From positions 241,539 through 305,538 of the forward strand of contig NZ_JANUBZ010000008.1 of assembly GCF_024808665.1 (NCBI RefSeq): DNA of 64,000 nt, read 5' to 3'. The DNA comes from Mucilaginibacter empetricola (lineage in GTDB: Bacteria; Bacteroidota; Bacteroidia; Sphingobacteriales; Sphingobacteriaceae). Shown here in pieces: positions 27,977 through 35,837 of the stretch. How positions within the stretch are numbered: position 1 is the stretch's first letter; every line of letters starts with the position of its first letter. The notes under the pieces are model-generated. The model did not search any database. It saw only the letters and a program-made list of their open reading frames with translations, and was not told the origin of the DNA. The translations under genes and the position numbers were made by a program.

Positions 27977-29428
27977 ATGAAAAAACTACAGATCATTTCA
28001 TTTTGCTTGTCGGTTTTAGCGCTTGCTTCTTGCAGCAAAAGCCATGACAAAGCAGTGATATCAGTTCCACAAATTCAGATAGGACAAGCTATCAGTAACT
28101 CTGGTACCCTGGCTAAAGGTTCTTACAAAGGAACAATGTTAGCTAATCAAACCTATACAGTAGGTGGCGATATCACCATTAACGCAGGCGATACGCTTTT
28201 GATCCAAAAAGGTGTTAAACTTAACATGGCTGCAGGTGCTAACATCATTGTAAACGGCGATTTAATTATGTTAGGAACTCAAAGCGCTCCAATTACAGTT
28301 ACAGATCCGCTTAGAGTTAAAACTACCGGTCCATCTACAGTTGGTCAGGATTCGGCTTACAATGGTGGTTGGGGTGGTATCTATTGCAGCAGTTCTTCTA
28401 AACTGGTTGTACTTAAATGGACTCACTTTGATTTTGGTGGTGCTGCATTAAAAGCACTTCCATTTACTACCACTGCAGGCTTAAAAGCAGGTGCGCAGTA
28501 CATTTTCTATTTTGAAAACCCTAATGGTGCATTTATCCTTGAAGATTCATGGATTTATGGTACTCCTGATGACGTTGCACGTTTCTACGGCGGTCACGTT
28601 AACATCATGAGAAACACTATGGAGAAATTTGGTAACACAGGTGGTGATGGATTTAACCCTAAAGGAAGTACAGTTGGTAACATGGCTTATAACATGCTTA
28701 TTGGTGGTGCAACTAACGGTACAAAAACTGCCAGCGACGGAACTTCTGCAGGTGAATGCCAGTTTGCAATCTACAACAATACTTATGTTAATGATGGTTT
28801 CAGAAACACTGGTGTATTTGGCGCAAGAAGCGGATCTGTTGAGGTTGAAAACAATTCAAGAGCATTAGTTTATAATAACCTGATTGCTGATTGTGATTTT
28901 GGTGTTCGTATTGCTGGTGGCCCGGGTGGTGCAAAAGTTTACTTAGCCGATACAACTTATAATGCTTCAGATTTGATTACTCAAACTGCATACGGTTATA
29001 ACTTTAACTATGTTGATAATGCAGCAATGGCAGGTCAAATTGTACCTACCAGTGTTGCTCAGGCAGTTGTTACTCATCCAGAGGCTTCTGATATTCCTAA
29101 CATGGTGTCATTCTTCCAGTCATTAAATATCACTTATACTTTTGGTTTAGTGTACGATGGTAGCTCATTAGTAGGTAAAAACAACCCAATGTTTGTTAAC
29201 TACCCACTTCCTGCTGCTGCTGGTTTCTGGATTACCCAAGCGTCTATAGATGGATATAATTTCCACTTACAACAAGGTTCTCCTGCTGCCGGTAAAGGTA
29301 CAACATCTGCATTTACGCCTATTACACAAGGTATCCCTGTTGATCCTAACTTTGGCTCAAGCGGTATTACTGCTCCTGGTCAGGATATGGGTTGCTACCA
29401 GTTAAATGGTGGTGGTAACCAACACTAA
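27977..29428 (+). CDS. Secreted beta-helix-like lipoprotein paired with the TonB receptor
   Basis: 483 residues. Lipoprotein signal with ALASC lipobox at about residue 19. The body has repeating Gly/Asn-rich beta-strand turns typical of a right-handed parallel beta-helix (TYTVGGDITINAGDTLLIQ, GANIIVNGDLIMLGTQSAP, NNLIADCDFGVRIAGG). The codon use (regular GGT, AAC, CTT) looks smoother than its neighbours and suggests high expression. Likely an outer-membrane surface protein working with the receptor encoded 51 bp upstream; the unit ends in a very strong terminator. No catalytic residues can be named. Confidence 0.75.
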   Translation: MKKLQIISFCLSVLALASCSKSHDKAVISVPQIQIGQAISNSGTLAKGSYKGTMLANQTYTVGGDITINAGDTLLIQKGVKLNMAAGANIIVNGDLIMLGTQSAPITVTDPLRVKTTGPSTVGQDSAYNGGWGGIYCSSSSKLVVLKWTHFDFGGAALKALPFTTTAGLKAGAQYIFYFENPNGAFILEDSWIYGTPDDVARFYGGHVNIMRNTMEKFGNTGGDGFNPKGSTVGNMAYNMLIGGATNGTKTASDGTSAGECQFAIYNNTYVNDGFRNTGVFGARSGSVEVENNSRALVYNNLIADCDFGVRIAGGPGGAKVYLADTTYNASDLITQTAYGYNFNYVDNAAMAGQIVPTSVAQAVVTHPEASDIPNMVSFFQSLNITYTFGLVYDGSSLVGKNNPMFVNYPLPAAAGFWITQASIDGYNFHLQQGSPAAGKGTTSAFTPITQGIPVDPNFGSSGITAPGQDMGCYQLNGGGNQH

Positions 29429-29448
29429 TATTAATATAATACCCCTAT

Positions 29449-29497
29449 AAACAACAGACCCCGCTTTTATTATAAAAGCGGGGTCTGTTGTTTTATT
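29449..29497. terminator. Strong bidirectional intrinsic terminator
   Basis: 22-bp perfect arms beginning AAACAACAGACCCCGC, with essentially no loop beyond the central T, followed by TATTTTAT on the plus side and preceded by A-rich sequence. It lies between the lipoprotein gene and the convergent protease gene. Confidence 0.92.
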
Positions 29498-29527
29498 TTA
29501 TGACTGCCTTGAGAGTATCCGGCTAAA

Positions 29528-30757
29528 CTATATTCTGCGTTTAAGTGTGATGATCACCATATCATGCTTGTTATCATGAGCAACCTCAAGCACCAGGTTT
29601 CTATCGTTTTGCGATTTAAATATCTCGTCAATTTGTTCTAAACTCATGGCTGATGTTGGTTTTAGGTTGATGGATAGTATTTCATCGTCCTTTTCCAATC
29701 CAATAGTGTCACCAGCCGATCCGGGCTCTACGCGGCTTATAATAATATGCTTAAAATCGTCTCCACCGGCATAGTATTCCAATCCACTCATGTCATGTTC
29801 AAACGGCTCCTTATAACTGGGGCCGGGCTTCAGGTAAATTAAATTGTCATGATAGTCAAACACAACAATAAACTTCTTTAATATCCCTATACCCAAATTA
29901 CCATCCCGCTTTACACTTTCATATTTATACAATACTGAATCATTGGTGGGGAAGGAGGAAATGATGTTTTTAATTTTGTATTTGCCCAATTCAACTTCAC
30001 TTATACGGCTGATATACCCGCTGACGGGGCCATTAAATCCTATTCCCAAATTGGCTGTGATATACTTTTTGGGCAACTCATTGTTCATGTTTTCCAAAAG
30101 CAGCGGATGACCGGCGCCAAGGTCCACAATAAGTTTGTCCGTTTTTACACATCCGTCGGGCATATCTATATTTGTCACCATATAAGGCTTGTGGTCTTCA
30201 ATGGTAATGGGTATTTTTTCACCTTTGGCGTATAAGCGAGTGTCGGCTGGCCGGTAAACGGTGAGTGTGGAGTCGCTAAAATTAACTTTAACAGCCAGGT
30301 TAATGAAAAATTCATATCCTAGCAAACCCTGTATAGGCATACCTGCATAGTTTGACAAGCCGAAATTATCCTTTTGAAGGATAGCAGCTGCAACATTATA
30401 GCTAGTGAGCCCCGGAATATCTACTTTTAAAGGCGGCGTTGCATAAGCATCGTAATCATCTCCATCACCAAATCCACCTAATTTTAAAATGCGGGTTTTG
30501 CAAACATGTACGCTATCCATTAGTTGCGGATCTGTAATAATCATAAAGCCAACACCGGTGTCCATTATAAAGTTATACGGCCCTTTATTATCAATCCTTA
30601 ACTGAATGATAATCATGTTCCGTACCAACTTAAAAGGGATTTCTACCTTCTTTTTATGGCCATTGATATCAAAATACTGTGCGTTTACGGGTAGTACAAA
30701 AAAACAAACTAAACACAATAGCCAAAATACCCAATACTGAATAGTTTTAGCGTTCAT
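29528..30757 (-). CDS. Retropepsin-like aspartyl protease with PDZ domain
   Basis: 409 residues with a signal peptide (about 1-26, cut near PVNAQ). A first catalytic-type motif sits in YNFIMDTGVGFMIITDPQL (DTG) and a second, weaker one in LIVDLGAGHPLLL (DLG), as in double-lobed aspartyl-protease-like proteins of Bacteroidota. A PDZ domain follows near 330-400 (VEPGSAGDTIGLEKDDEILS). Predicted periplasmic protease or peptide-binding protein. Single gene, convergent with the lipoprotein gene. Catalysis is inferred from the two Asp motifs; the DLG copy might be inactive. Confidence 0.82.
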   Translation of the reverse strand: MNAKTIQYWVFWLLCLVCFFVLPVNAQYFDINGHKKKVEIPFKLVRNMIIIQLRIDNKGPYNFIMDTGVGFMIITDPQLMDSVHVCKTRILKLGGFGDGDDYDAYATPPLKVDIPGLTSYNVAAAILQKDNFGLSNYAGMPIQGLLGYEFFINLAVKVNFSDSTLTVYRPADTRLYAKGEKIPITIEDHKPYMVTNIDMPDGCVKTDKLIVDLGAGHPLLLENMNNELPKKYITANLGIGFNGPVSGYISRISEVELGKYKIKNIISSFPTNDSVLYKYESVKRDGNLGIGILKKFIVVFDYHDNLIYLKPGPSYKEPFEHDMSGLEYYAGGDDFKHIIISRVEPGSAGDTIGLEKDDEILSINLKPTSAMSLEQIDEIFKSQNDRNLVLEVAHDNKHDMVIITLKRRI

Positions 30758-31077
30758 AACTTTAATTTTTTGTTTAACATTTCAATCAACTGAAAATGCA
30801 AAACCCTAATTTTTTAATAGCTTATTGTATTAGAAATATGAATGGCTGCGCCTAATAATTACTTTTAATTATTAAGTTTCCATATATTTTTTTTAAATTG
30901 AGGTTCTAATTGGTGCCGGACCTTATTTTATTAAAAAGATTTTAACACTTTCATAGTATAAATTTAATCATGATTGATGGAAAATGCTATTCATAGCTTG
31001 TACAAGTTAATACAAGTTGGTACAAGCAGGGCAATCAGTTAATCTGTTCTATTTTTGTCCGAAATACGATTTAAGCG
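30758..31077. promoter_or_regulatory. Divergent control region with 10-bp tandem repeats
   Basis: 320 bp between divergent genes. TACAAG occurs at 31001, 31011 and 31021, exactly 10 bp apart, and the first copy also forms the palindrome CTTGTACAAG (30997-31006). A -7 box TATTTTTG lies at 31050-31057, but no -33 TTG is present at normal spacing, so the repeats look like an activator site facing one side of the helix. Confidence 0.55.
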
Positions 31078-32361
31078 ATGCATACCGACGAATTTTTAAT
31101 AGAAAAAACAAAACGACTGTTTGAAACCACTACCGGCTGGGGTGATAGCGAGGAGTGGACAAACCAGGACTTTGTTATTTTAAGTGAAAAGATACAAGAA
31201 CGTACAGGCGTAGCGCTTAGCCACGTAACCTTAAAAAGGGTTTGGGGCAAGGTAAAGTATGAGAGCTTACCCAATACACATACCCTTGATACTCTTGTTC
31301 AATTTTTGGGTTACCAGAATTGGCGTGATTTTAAATCGCAAAACGGGAATGGCTCTGTAAAAACGCATGTAGTTCAACCCGTATTAAACGGCTCTGAACC
31401 AAAATCGCCTTTAAAAAAGAAAGGGAGGCTACTAAAAGGTATCCTGATAGCAGTGGTGATATTGATAGCGACCGGAGCGTTCATCTACATAAAAGAATAC
31501 AAACCCGCCGTTAAAGATAATGAATACACTTTCAGTAGTAAGAAAGTAGTATCGGTGGGCTTGCCTAATACCGTTATTTTTAATTATGATGCTTCTAAAT
31601 CTCCATATGATTCGGTTGTCATCCAACAATCATGGGATAAAAAATTACAGGTAAAAGTATCAAAATATCAACATCAGCATACCTCCATTTATTACTACCC
31701 CGATTATTATAAGGCCAAGCTTATTGTGGGCAATCAGATAGTGAGTATGCATCGCCTTTTAATCAAATCAAATGGTTGGTTGCCTATAGTGCCGCAATCC
31801 CCCGTACCTGTATATTTTAGCAAGGAGGATGCGATGTCTGATGGGAAAATGACGCTGTCGGTTAAGAAATTGCAGGATCGTAATATCAAAATGCAACCCA
31901 ATCCACCAACCGTGTTTTTTACCAATGTGATGGACTTTGGGGAGATATATAGTGACAACTTTACATTTGAAACGTCGCTTAGGAACGACTATCATGAAGG
32001 AGCATCTATTTGTCAGTCCACAAAAGTATATCTGTTGTGCGAAGGAACTGCTATTTACGTGCCGCTTAGTATAAAGGGTTGTGTTTCGGATGCTGACATG
32101 TTGTTTACCAATTTCTACACTTCGGGCAAGCAGGAAGACTTATCGGCCTTTGGCGTGGATTTTAGTTCTTTTGTAAAGCTTCGTATTGAATCAAAAAACA
32201 GGAAAGCTAATATTTTTATAAATGATAAACAGGTTTATACAGTTAGTAAAGACATTATAAAGTCAAAAATAATAGGGATTTATTTTATGTTTCAGGGAAC
32301 CGGTTCTGTTGATTATGTTCAACTGACAAATGGTAAAGTGAATTATAGAGACGATTTTTAA
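31078..32361 (+). CDS. HTH-like, membrane-anchored protein with C-terminal lectin-like domain
   Basis: 427 residues, not a family I can name. The N-terminal 90 residues form a helical module (FVILSEKIQERTGVALSHVT, then LKRVWGKVKYESLPNTHTLD, then TLVQFLGYQNWRDF) that resembles a DNA-binding HTH. One membrane segment follows at about 122-140 (GILIAVVILIATGAFIYI). The remaining 280 residues are beta-rich, and the end (KLRIESKNRKANIFINDKQV ... IGIYFMFQGTGSVDYVQL) looks like a LamG/concanavalin-like sandwich. This suggests a one-component regulator with an extracytoplasmic sensor. It ends exactly where the convergent TPR gene ends. Confidence 0.65.
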   Translation: MHTDEFLIEKTKRLFETTTGWGDSEEWTNQDFVILSEKIQERTGVALSHVTLKRVWGKVKYESLPNTHTLDTLVQFLGYQNWRDFKSQNGNGSVKTHVVQPVLNGSEPKSPLKKKGRLLKGILIAVVILIATGAFIYIKEYKPAVKDNEYTFSSKKVVSVGLPNTVIFNYDASKSPYDSVVIQQSWDKKLQVKVSKYQHQHTSIYYYPDYYKAKLIVGNQIVSMHRLLIKSNGWLPIVPQSPVPVYFSKEDAMSDGKMTLSVKKLQDRNIKMQPNPPTVFFTNVMDFGEIYSDNFTFETSLRNDYHEGASICQSTKVYLLCEGTAIYVPLSIKGCVSDADMLFTNFYTSGKQEDLSAFGVDFSSFVKLRIESKNRKANIFINDKQVYTVSKDIIKSKIIGIYFMFQGTGSVDYVQLTNGKVNYRDDF

Positions 32362-34497
32362 CTATTTACAATACTTTTTTATCGCTTCAACTGCATCCTT
32401 TGAACCTAGTGCAAGTGCTTTGTTAAGGTCAGCGCATCCGTCTTTTACATTGTAACCGGCAGCGTTGGCTAAGCCGCGATTAAGCCAGCCTTCATAATTC
32501 TTATCATTCAGCTCTATAGCGGTAGAAAAATCTTTTATAGCGTCTGTTGGGTTGTTCAAATTTACTTTTGCCTTTCCCCGCAGGATATAATTGGTTTCGT
32601 CTTTTGGACTCAGCTTTACGGCTCTTCCAAAATCATTTCGCATATCGACGGTGTCAAGCGTATAACTCTCTGCAAGGCCTCGGTAAGCATAGGTTTTAAT
32701 GTTATCCGGATTAATGAGTAATACACTTATGTAATCATAAACGGCACCCTGATAGTTTTTTTGGATCATTCGCAAAGTTGCCCTGTAAAAATAAGCCTCA
32801 TCATTGTTTTGATCGCTATCCAAGGCAAGTTTAAAATACTTCTCTGCGCCGTCGTAATCCTTCAACCGAAGTTTTACGTTGCCGATATTGGCATTTGCAA
32901 TTGATCCTGATTTTTTATCGATGGTTAATCCCCTGTTAAACTCGGCTATTGCGCCTTGGCTATCTCCTAATCCAGTCATTGACTTGCCTCGTTCAACATA
33001 AAATTTCCCATTTTTCGTTTTGGCGTTTATAACCTTATTTAAAAATACCAGTGCATCTGCATATTGATGGTTATCATTTAATTCCCTGGCAAAGCGTAAT
33101 TGTCCATCCGGGTTATTGGGATCAAATTCCAGTTGCTTTTTAAAATCCTGTATTGCTCCGTTTTTATCGCCCAGCCTGCTTTTAACTTTTGCGCGGGTAG
33201 AGTAAGCGTAGGAGTTGTTTGGGTATAATTCTATTGCTTTATTTAAATCATTTAACGCACCGTCATAATCGGCCTGCATGGATTTTACTTCGCCACGTCC
33301 GCTATAAGCATCGGTGTTTTTAGGATCGGCCTTGATGGCTAAATTGAAATCGGCCAGCGCGCCAAGCGTATCCTGCACGGCTGTTTTGGCTTTAGCCCTT
33401 GTTATATAGGGATAGGCATCATTAGTATTATCATACATCACCGCCGAATCGCCATCAAGTAGGGCTTTGTGGTAATCTTTAAGAGAAATCTCTAAATCAC
33501 CGCGATTTTGAAACGCTTTTGAAAATTGATGATCGAGCTGAATGGAGTGGTTAAAATCAGCCATTGCAGCAAGTGTATCATTTAGTTTGCTTTTAGAAAC
33601 GCCCCGATATAGGTATAATTCAGCATTATTAGGATTGGTTTGAATGGCCTTGTTAAAATAATCAATAGCTTCCTGATTATCCTGCGTATTGCTGGCGGCT
33701 TTCGCTAAGTAATAATAGCCGTTGGGAATATTTGGATTGATGGCAATTGCTTTTTTATAGTCGTCAATCGCAGCTTTATAGTCCCTCAAATTAACCTTTA
33801 TATTGCCACGATAAAAAATAGCTTCTGCATTTTTCGGATTCATGCGGATAGTTGTGTTATAGTCAGCAATGGCTCCATTATAATCAGCAATAGTGCCTTT
33901 TGAATTAGCCCGGTAATAATATACATCAGCATTTGCAGGGTTAAGTTTTAGTGAAATGTCATAATCCTGTATAGCACCTTTATTATCACCAGTGTTTACT
34001 TTGGCAACGCCACGGTATTCGTACAATTCGGCATTATTGGGTGAAGATCCTATAGCGGTAGTAAAATCGGCTATTGCACCGGCGTAATCGCCCGAATTAA
34101 CTTTAGCATTGGCTCTGTAATGATATACATCTGTGGTATGTAAACCTAATTCAATCGCTTTTGAATAATCGTCAATTGCATTTTTGTATTCTTTGATATT
34201 TTGATTGGCATTTGCCCGGTAATAAAATGCTTCCGCATTGCCAGGATCAAATTCCACAACTTTTGAAAAATCTGCTACCGCGGCTGTAAAATCCTGAATA
34301 TTACCGTTGGCATTGCCACGATATAAATAAGCCTTTACATTTTTATTATTTAGTTCGATGGATTTGGTGAACGCTGCAATAGCACCTTTATAATCTTTAA
34401 CATTTGCTTTTTCGTTCCCCATTCTTAAAAACTCATCAGAAGATTGGGCGAAACACAAGTATGGCAACAGGGAAATTATAAGTAACAGTCTTTTCAT
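32362..34497 (-). CDS. Secreted protein of about 20 tandem TPR repeats
   Basis: Start taken at ATG 34497 (MKRLLLIISLLPYLCFAQSS, a good signal peptide) instead of the longer frame beginning at 34554. The mature part is almost wholly 34-residue TPR units; I count about 20 in register (for example AELYEYRGVAKVNTGDNKGA and AEAFYYRANANQNIKEYKNA). The unit ends cap in a short C-terminal helix with a Cys (KKYCK). A superhelical periplasmic scaffold for peptide or protein partners is likely; no enzyme domain is present. It abuts the previous gene tail to tail without a gap. Confidence 0.9.
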   Translation of the reverse strand: MKRLLLIISLLPYLCFAQSSDEFLRMGNEKANVKDYKGAIAAFTKSIELNNKNVKAYLYRGNANGNIQDFTAAVADFSKVVEFDPGNAEAFYYRANANQNIKEYKNAIDDYSKAIELGLHTTDVYHYRANAKVNSGDYAGAIADFTTAIGSSPNNAELYEYRGVAKVNTGDNKGAIQDYDISLKLNPANADVYYYRANSKGTIADYNGAIADYNTTIRMNPKNAEAIFYRGNIKVNLRDYKAAIDDYKKAIAINPNIPNGYYYLAKAASNTQDNQEAIDYFNKAIQTNPNNAELYLYRGVSKSKLNDTLAAMADFNHSIQLDHQFSKAFQNRGDLEISLKDYHKALLDGDSAVMYDNTNDAYPYITRAKAKTAVQDTLGALADFNLAIKADPKNTDAYSGRGEVKSMQADYDGALNDLNKAIELYPNNSYAYSTRAKVKSRLGDKNGAIQDFKKQLEFDPNNPDGQLRFARELNDNHQYADALVFLNKVINAKTKNGKFYVERGKSMTGLGDSQGAIAEFNRGLTIDKKSGSIANANIGNVKLRLKDYDGAEKYFKLALDSDQNNDEAYFYRATLRMIQKNYQGAVYDYISVLLINPDNIKTYAYRGLAESYTLDTVDMRNDFGRAVKLSPKDETNYILRGKAKVNLNNPTDAIKDFSTAIELNDKNYEGWLNRGLANAAGYNVKDGCADLNKALALGSKDAVEAIKKYCK

Positions 34498-34867
34498 GAT
34501 TTTGGTAACATCAATTAAAGGCAATAAATAAGCCAAAGATTTTGAAATGGCCACGTTATTACCCCCTGGTTAAACTGAACGGATAGTTTAGTGTACCAAG
34601 ATAGTTAAAACAAAGAAAAATCCGGTTCCATAATTATGAAATATACTGAAATAAAGGAATAAAGCTTAAATAGGAGGCATGTCCCAAGCGATAATGCAAT
34701 AATGTGGAATGAGTGGCTTTACCTCAAAATAGGGGATTAGTTTCTAAATAATGGGATTTATAATCCCCAATTTGATGATAAAAACGCCTTTGGGTATGAA
34801 ATAATTATTTTTTAAATTTATTCTACTATTTATATAGATTAAGTAGTATATTTGTTTCACTCGAAAA
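34498..34867. other. Intergenic region with an 8-bp inverted repeat
   Basis: Between the divergent TPR and micropeptide genes. GGGGATTA (34732-34739) and TAATCCCC (34761-34768) form 8-bp arms with a 21-nt loop; there is no T tract. A 69-codon minus frame across 34744-34953 has no support. Confidence 0.35.
34847..34854 (+). promoter_or_regulatory. TAnnTTTG -7 box before the Met/Cys micropeptide
   Basis: TATATTTG is an exact -7 consensus ending 13 bp before the ATG of the 30-residue peptide. No TTG was found 19-21 bp upstream. Confidence 0.5.
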
Positions 34868-34960
34868 ATGACAGTAAAGAAATTAAATATCATCAGCAAA
34901 ATAGCATCCGGTTCAAATGAGCCTATGTGTATGATGATGTGCTGTTGTTGCAAATCATAA
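34868..34960 (+). CDS. Met/Cys-rich micropeptide (30 aa)
   Basis: A short frame, ATG to TAA, below most gene-finder limits. It has a basic amphipathic start (MTVKKLNIISKIASG) and a tail in which nine consecutive codons are only Met or Cys (MCMMMCCCC), followed by KS. It has its own TATATTTG box 13 bp upstream. Possible roles: a leader peptide whose translation senses sulfur amino acids; a copper- or zinc-binding peptide; or a precursor of a modified peptide. The next full gene, 198 bp downstream, is a cysteine-free redoxin-fold protein. No terminator hairpin was seen between them, which weakens the classic-attenuator reading. No family is recognised. Confidence 0.55.
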   Translation: MTVKKLNIISKIASGSNEPMCMMMCCCCKS

Positions 34961-35028
34961 AACCGCTACTGGTCAAGGCTACATCCATCACCAAAACCTT
35001 ATCACTATATTTTCAATTCGAAATTTTT

Positions 35029-35112
35029 ATGTCTACCTATCTTAAACACATACTTACCCAATTTCATTACGAAAAGCTCTATGGATTGAGCCATTGTTGT
35101 ATGAAGCGTTAA
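35029..35112 (+). CDS. Possible second small ORF ending in Cys-Cys (27 aa)
   Basis: ATG 35029 to TAA 35112 gives a 27-residue peptide whose tail is LSHCCMKR. Like the peptide before it, it is short, has a Cys/Met cluster near the end, and closes with basic residues. No clear promoter or ribosome site is seen. It may be chance, but two small frames with Cys-rich tails in a row are notable. Confidence 0.25.
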   Translation: MSTYLKHILTQFHYEKLYGLSHCCMKR

Positions 35113-35157
35113 TACACTTATCCTCAACTTTAGTAAATAACCTTCAACTTTATAAAA

Positions 35158-35799
35158 ATGTTAGTAACAGCAAATAAATATCCATCATTTGATCTTTCGG
35201 AAATAGTGACCGACAATGATCTTTTATACAGAGCTTTTCAGCCCCTGCAGCCAGTAAAAGCAGGTAATATTGTTCCTGATTTTAATTTGAATAATGAGTA
35301 CACGCTTTGGCAACGCTTTAGTCACGGTGCGGAAACGCATGGCCCGGTTTCCATCAGGCAATTATTAAACAAACCGTTGGTAATAGCTTTTTATTCAAGA
35401 CATTGGCTTAATTACGGATTGCAGCAGTTAATTCAGCTGGATGCACTACAGGCAGAAATTAAGGCACATGGTGGGAATTTGCTTATTGTTGCCGCCGAAA
35501 AAGACGAGCAACTGAGTAAAACTGCATGGGAAAATAGCCTGTCGTTAAATTTTTATTACGATGTAGCTAACAAGATTGCCGAAGAATTTAGAGTTTATTC
35601 TGACAACGATCCGGTTTGGAACAAATTCTCAGGCATTGATACCAATGTGCCTTTGTTGGCAACTTATGTTATTAATTCATCAAGACAGGTGGTTTATGAT
35701 CATATTGATACCGATTTTACTGGTGCTTTTCCGGTAAAAGGCATTCTTTCGGCTGTATATGAATCGGCTTTGATACACAACAATAAAAAATCGGCTTAA
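35158..35799 (+). CDS. Redoxin/AhpC-TSA-fold protein without cysteines
   Basis: 213 residues, no signal peptide. The thioredoxin-fold core of peroxiredoxins is visible: KAGNIVPDFNLNNEYTLW, then KPLVIAFYSRHWLNYGLQQL at the position of the usual active-site loop, then LLIVAAEKDEQLSKTAWENS and FRVYSDNDPVW. Both usual Cys positions are other residues, and the whole protein contains no Cys at all. It therefore cannot act as a thiol peroxidase and may be a binding or chaperone protein. Its neighbours upstream are Cys-rich micropeptides. Followed 38 bp downstream by a secreted protein on the same strand. Confidence 0.72.
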   Translation: MLVTANKYPSFDLSEIVTDNDLLYRAFQPLQPVKAGNIVPDFNLNNEYTLWQRFSHGAETHGPVSIRQLLNKPLVIAFYSRHWLNYGLQQLIQLDALQAEIKAHGGNLLIVAAEKDEQLSKTAWENSLSLNFYYDVANKIAEEFRVYSDNDPVWNKFSGIDTNVPLLATYVINSSRQVVYDHIDTDFTGAFPVKGILSAVYESALIHNNKKSA

Positions 35800-35837
35800 A
35801 AGTTATAATAATTATACAGCTAATTGAAAATAACAAA

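Noticed and set aside
34744..34953. 69-codon minus frame
   Set aside because: No promoter, no homology pattern, antisense to the better-supported micropeptide.
34927..35112. 61-codon plus frame overlapping the micropeptide
   Set aside because: Its first half is out of frame over the 30-residue peptide; only the last 27 codons are worth noting.
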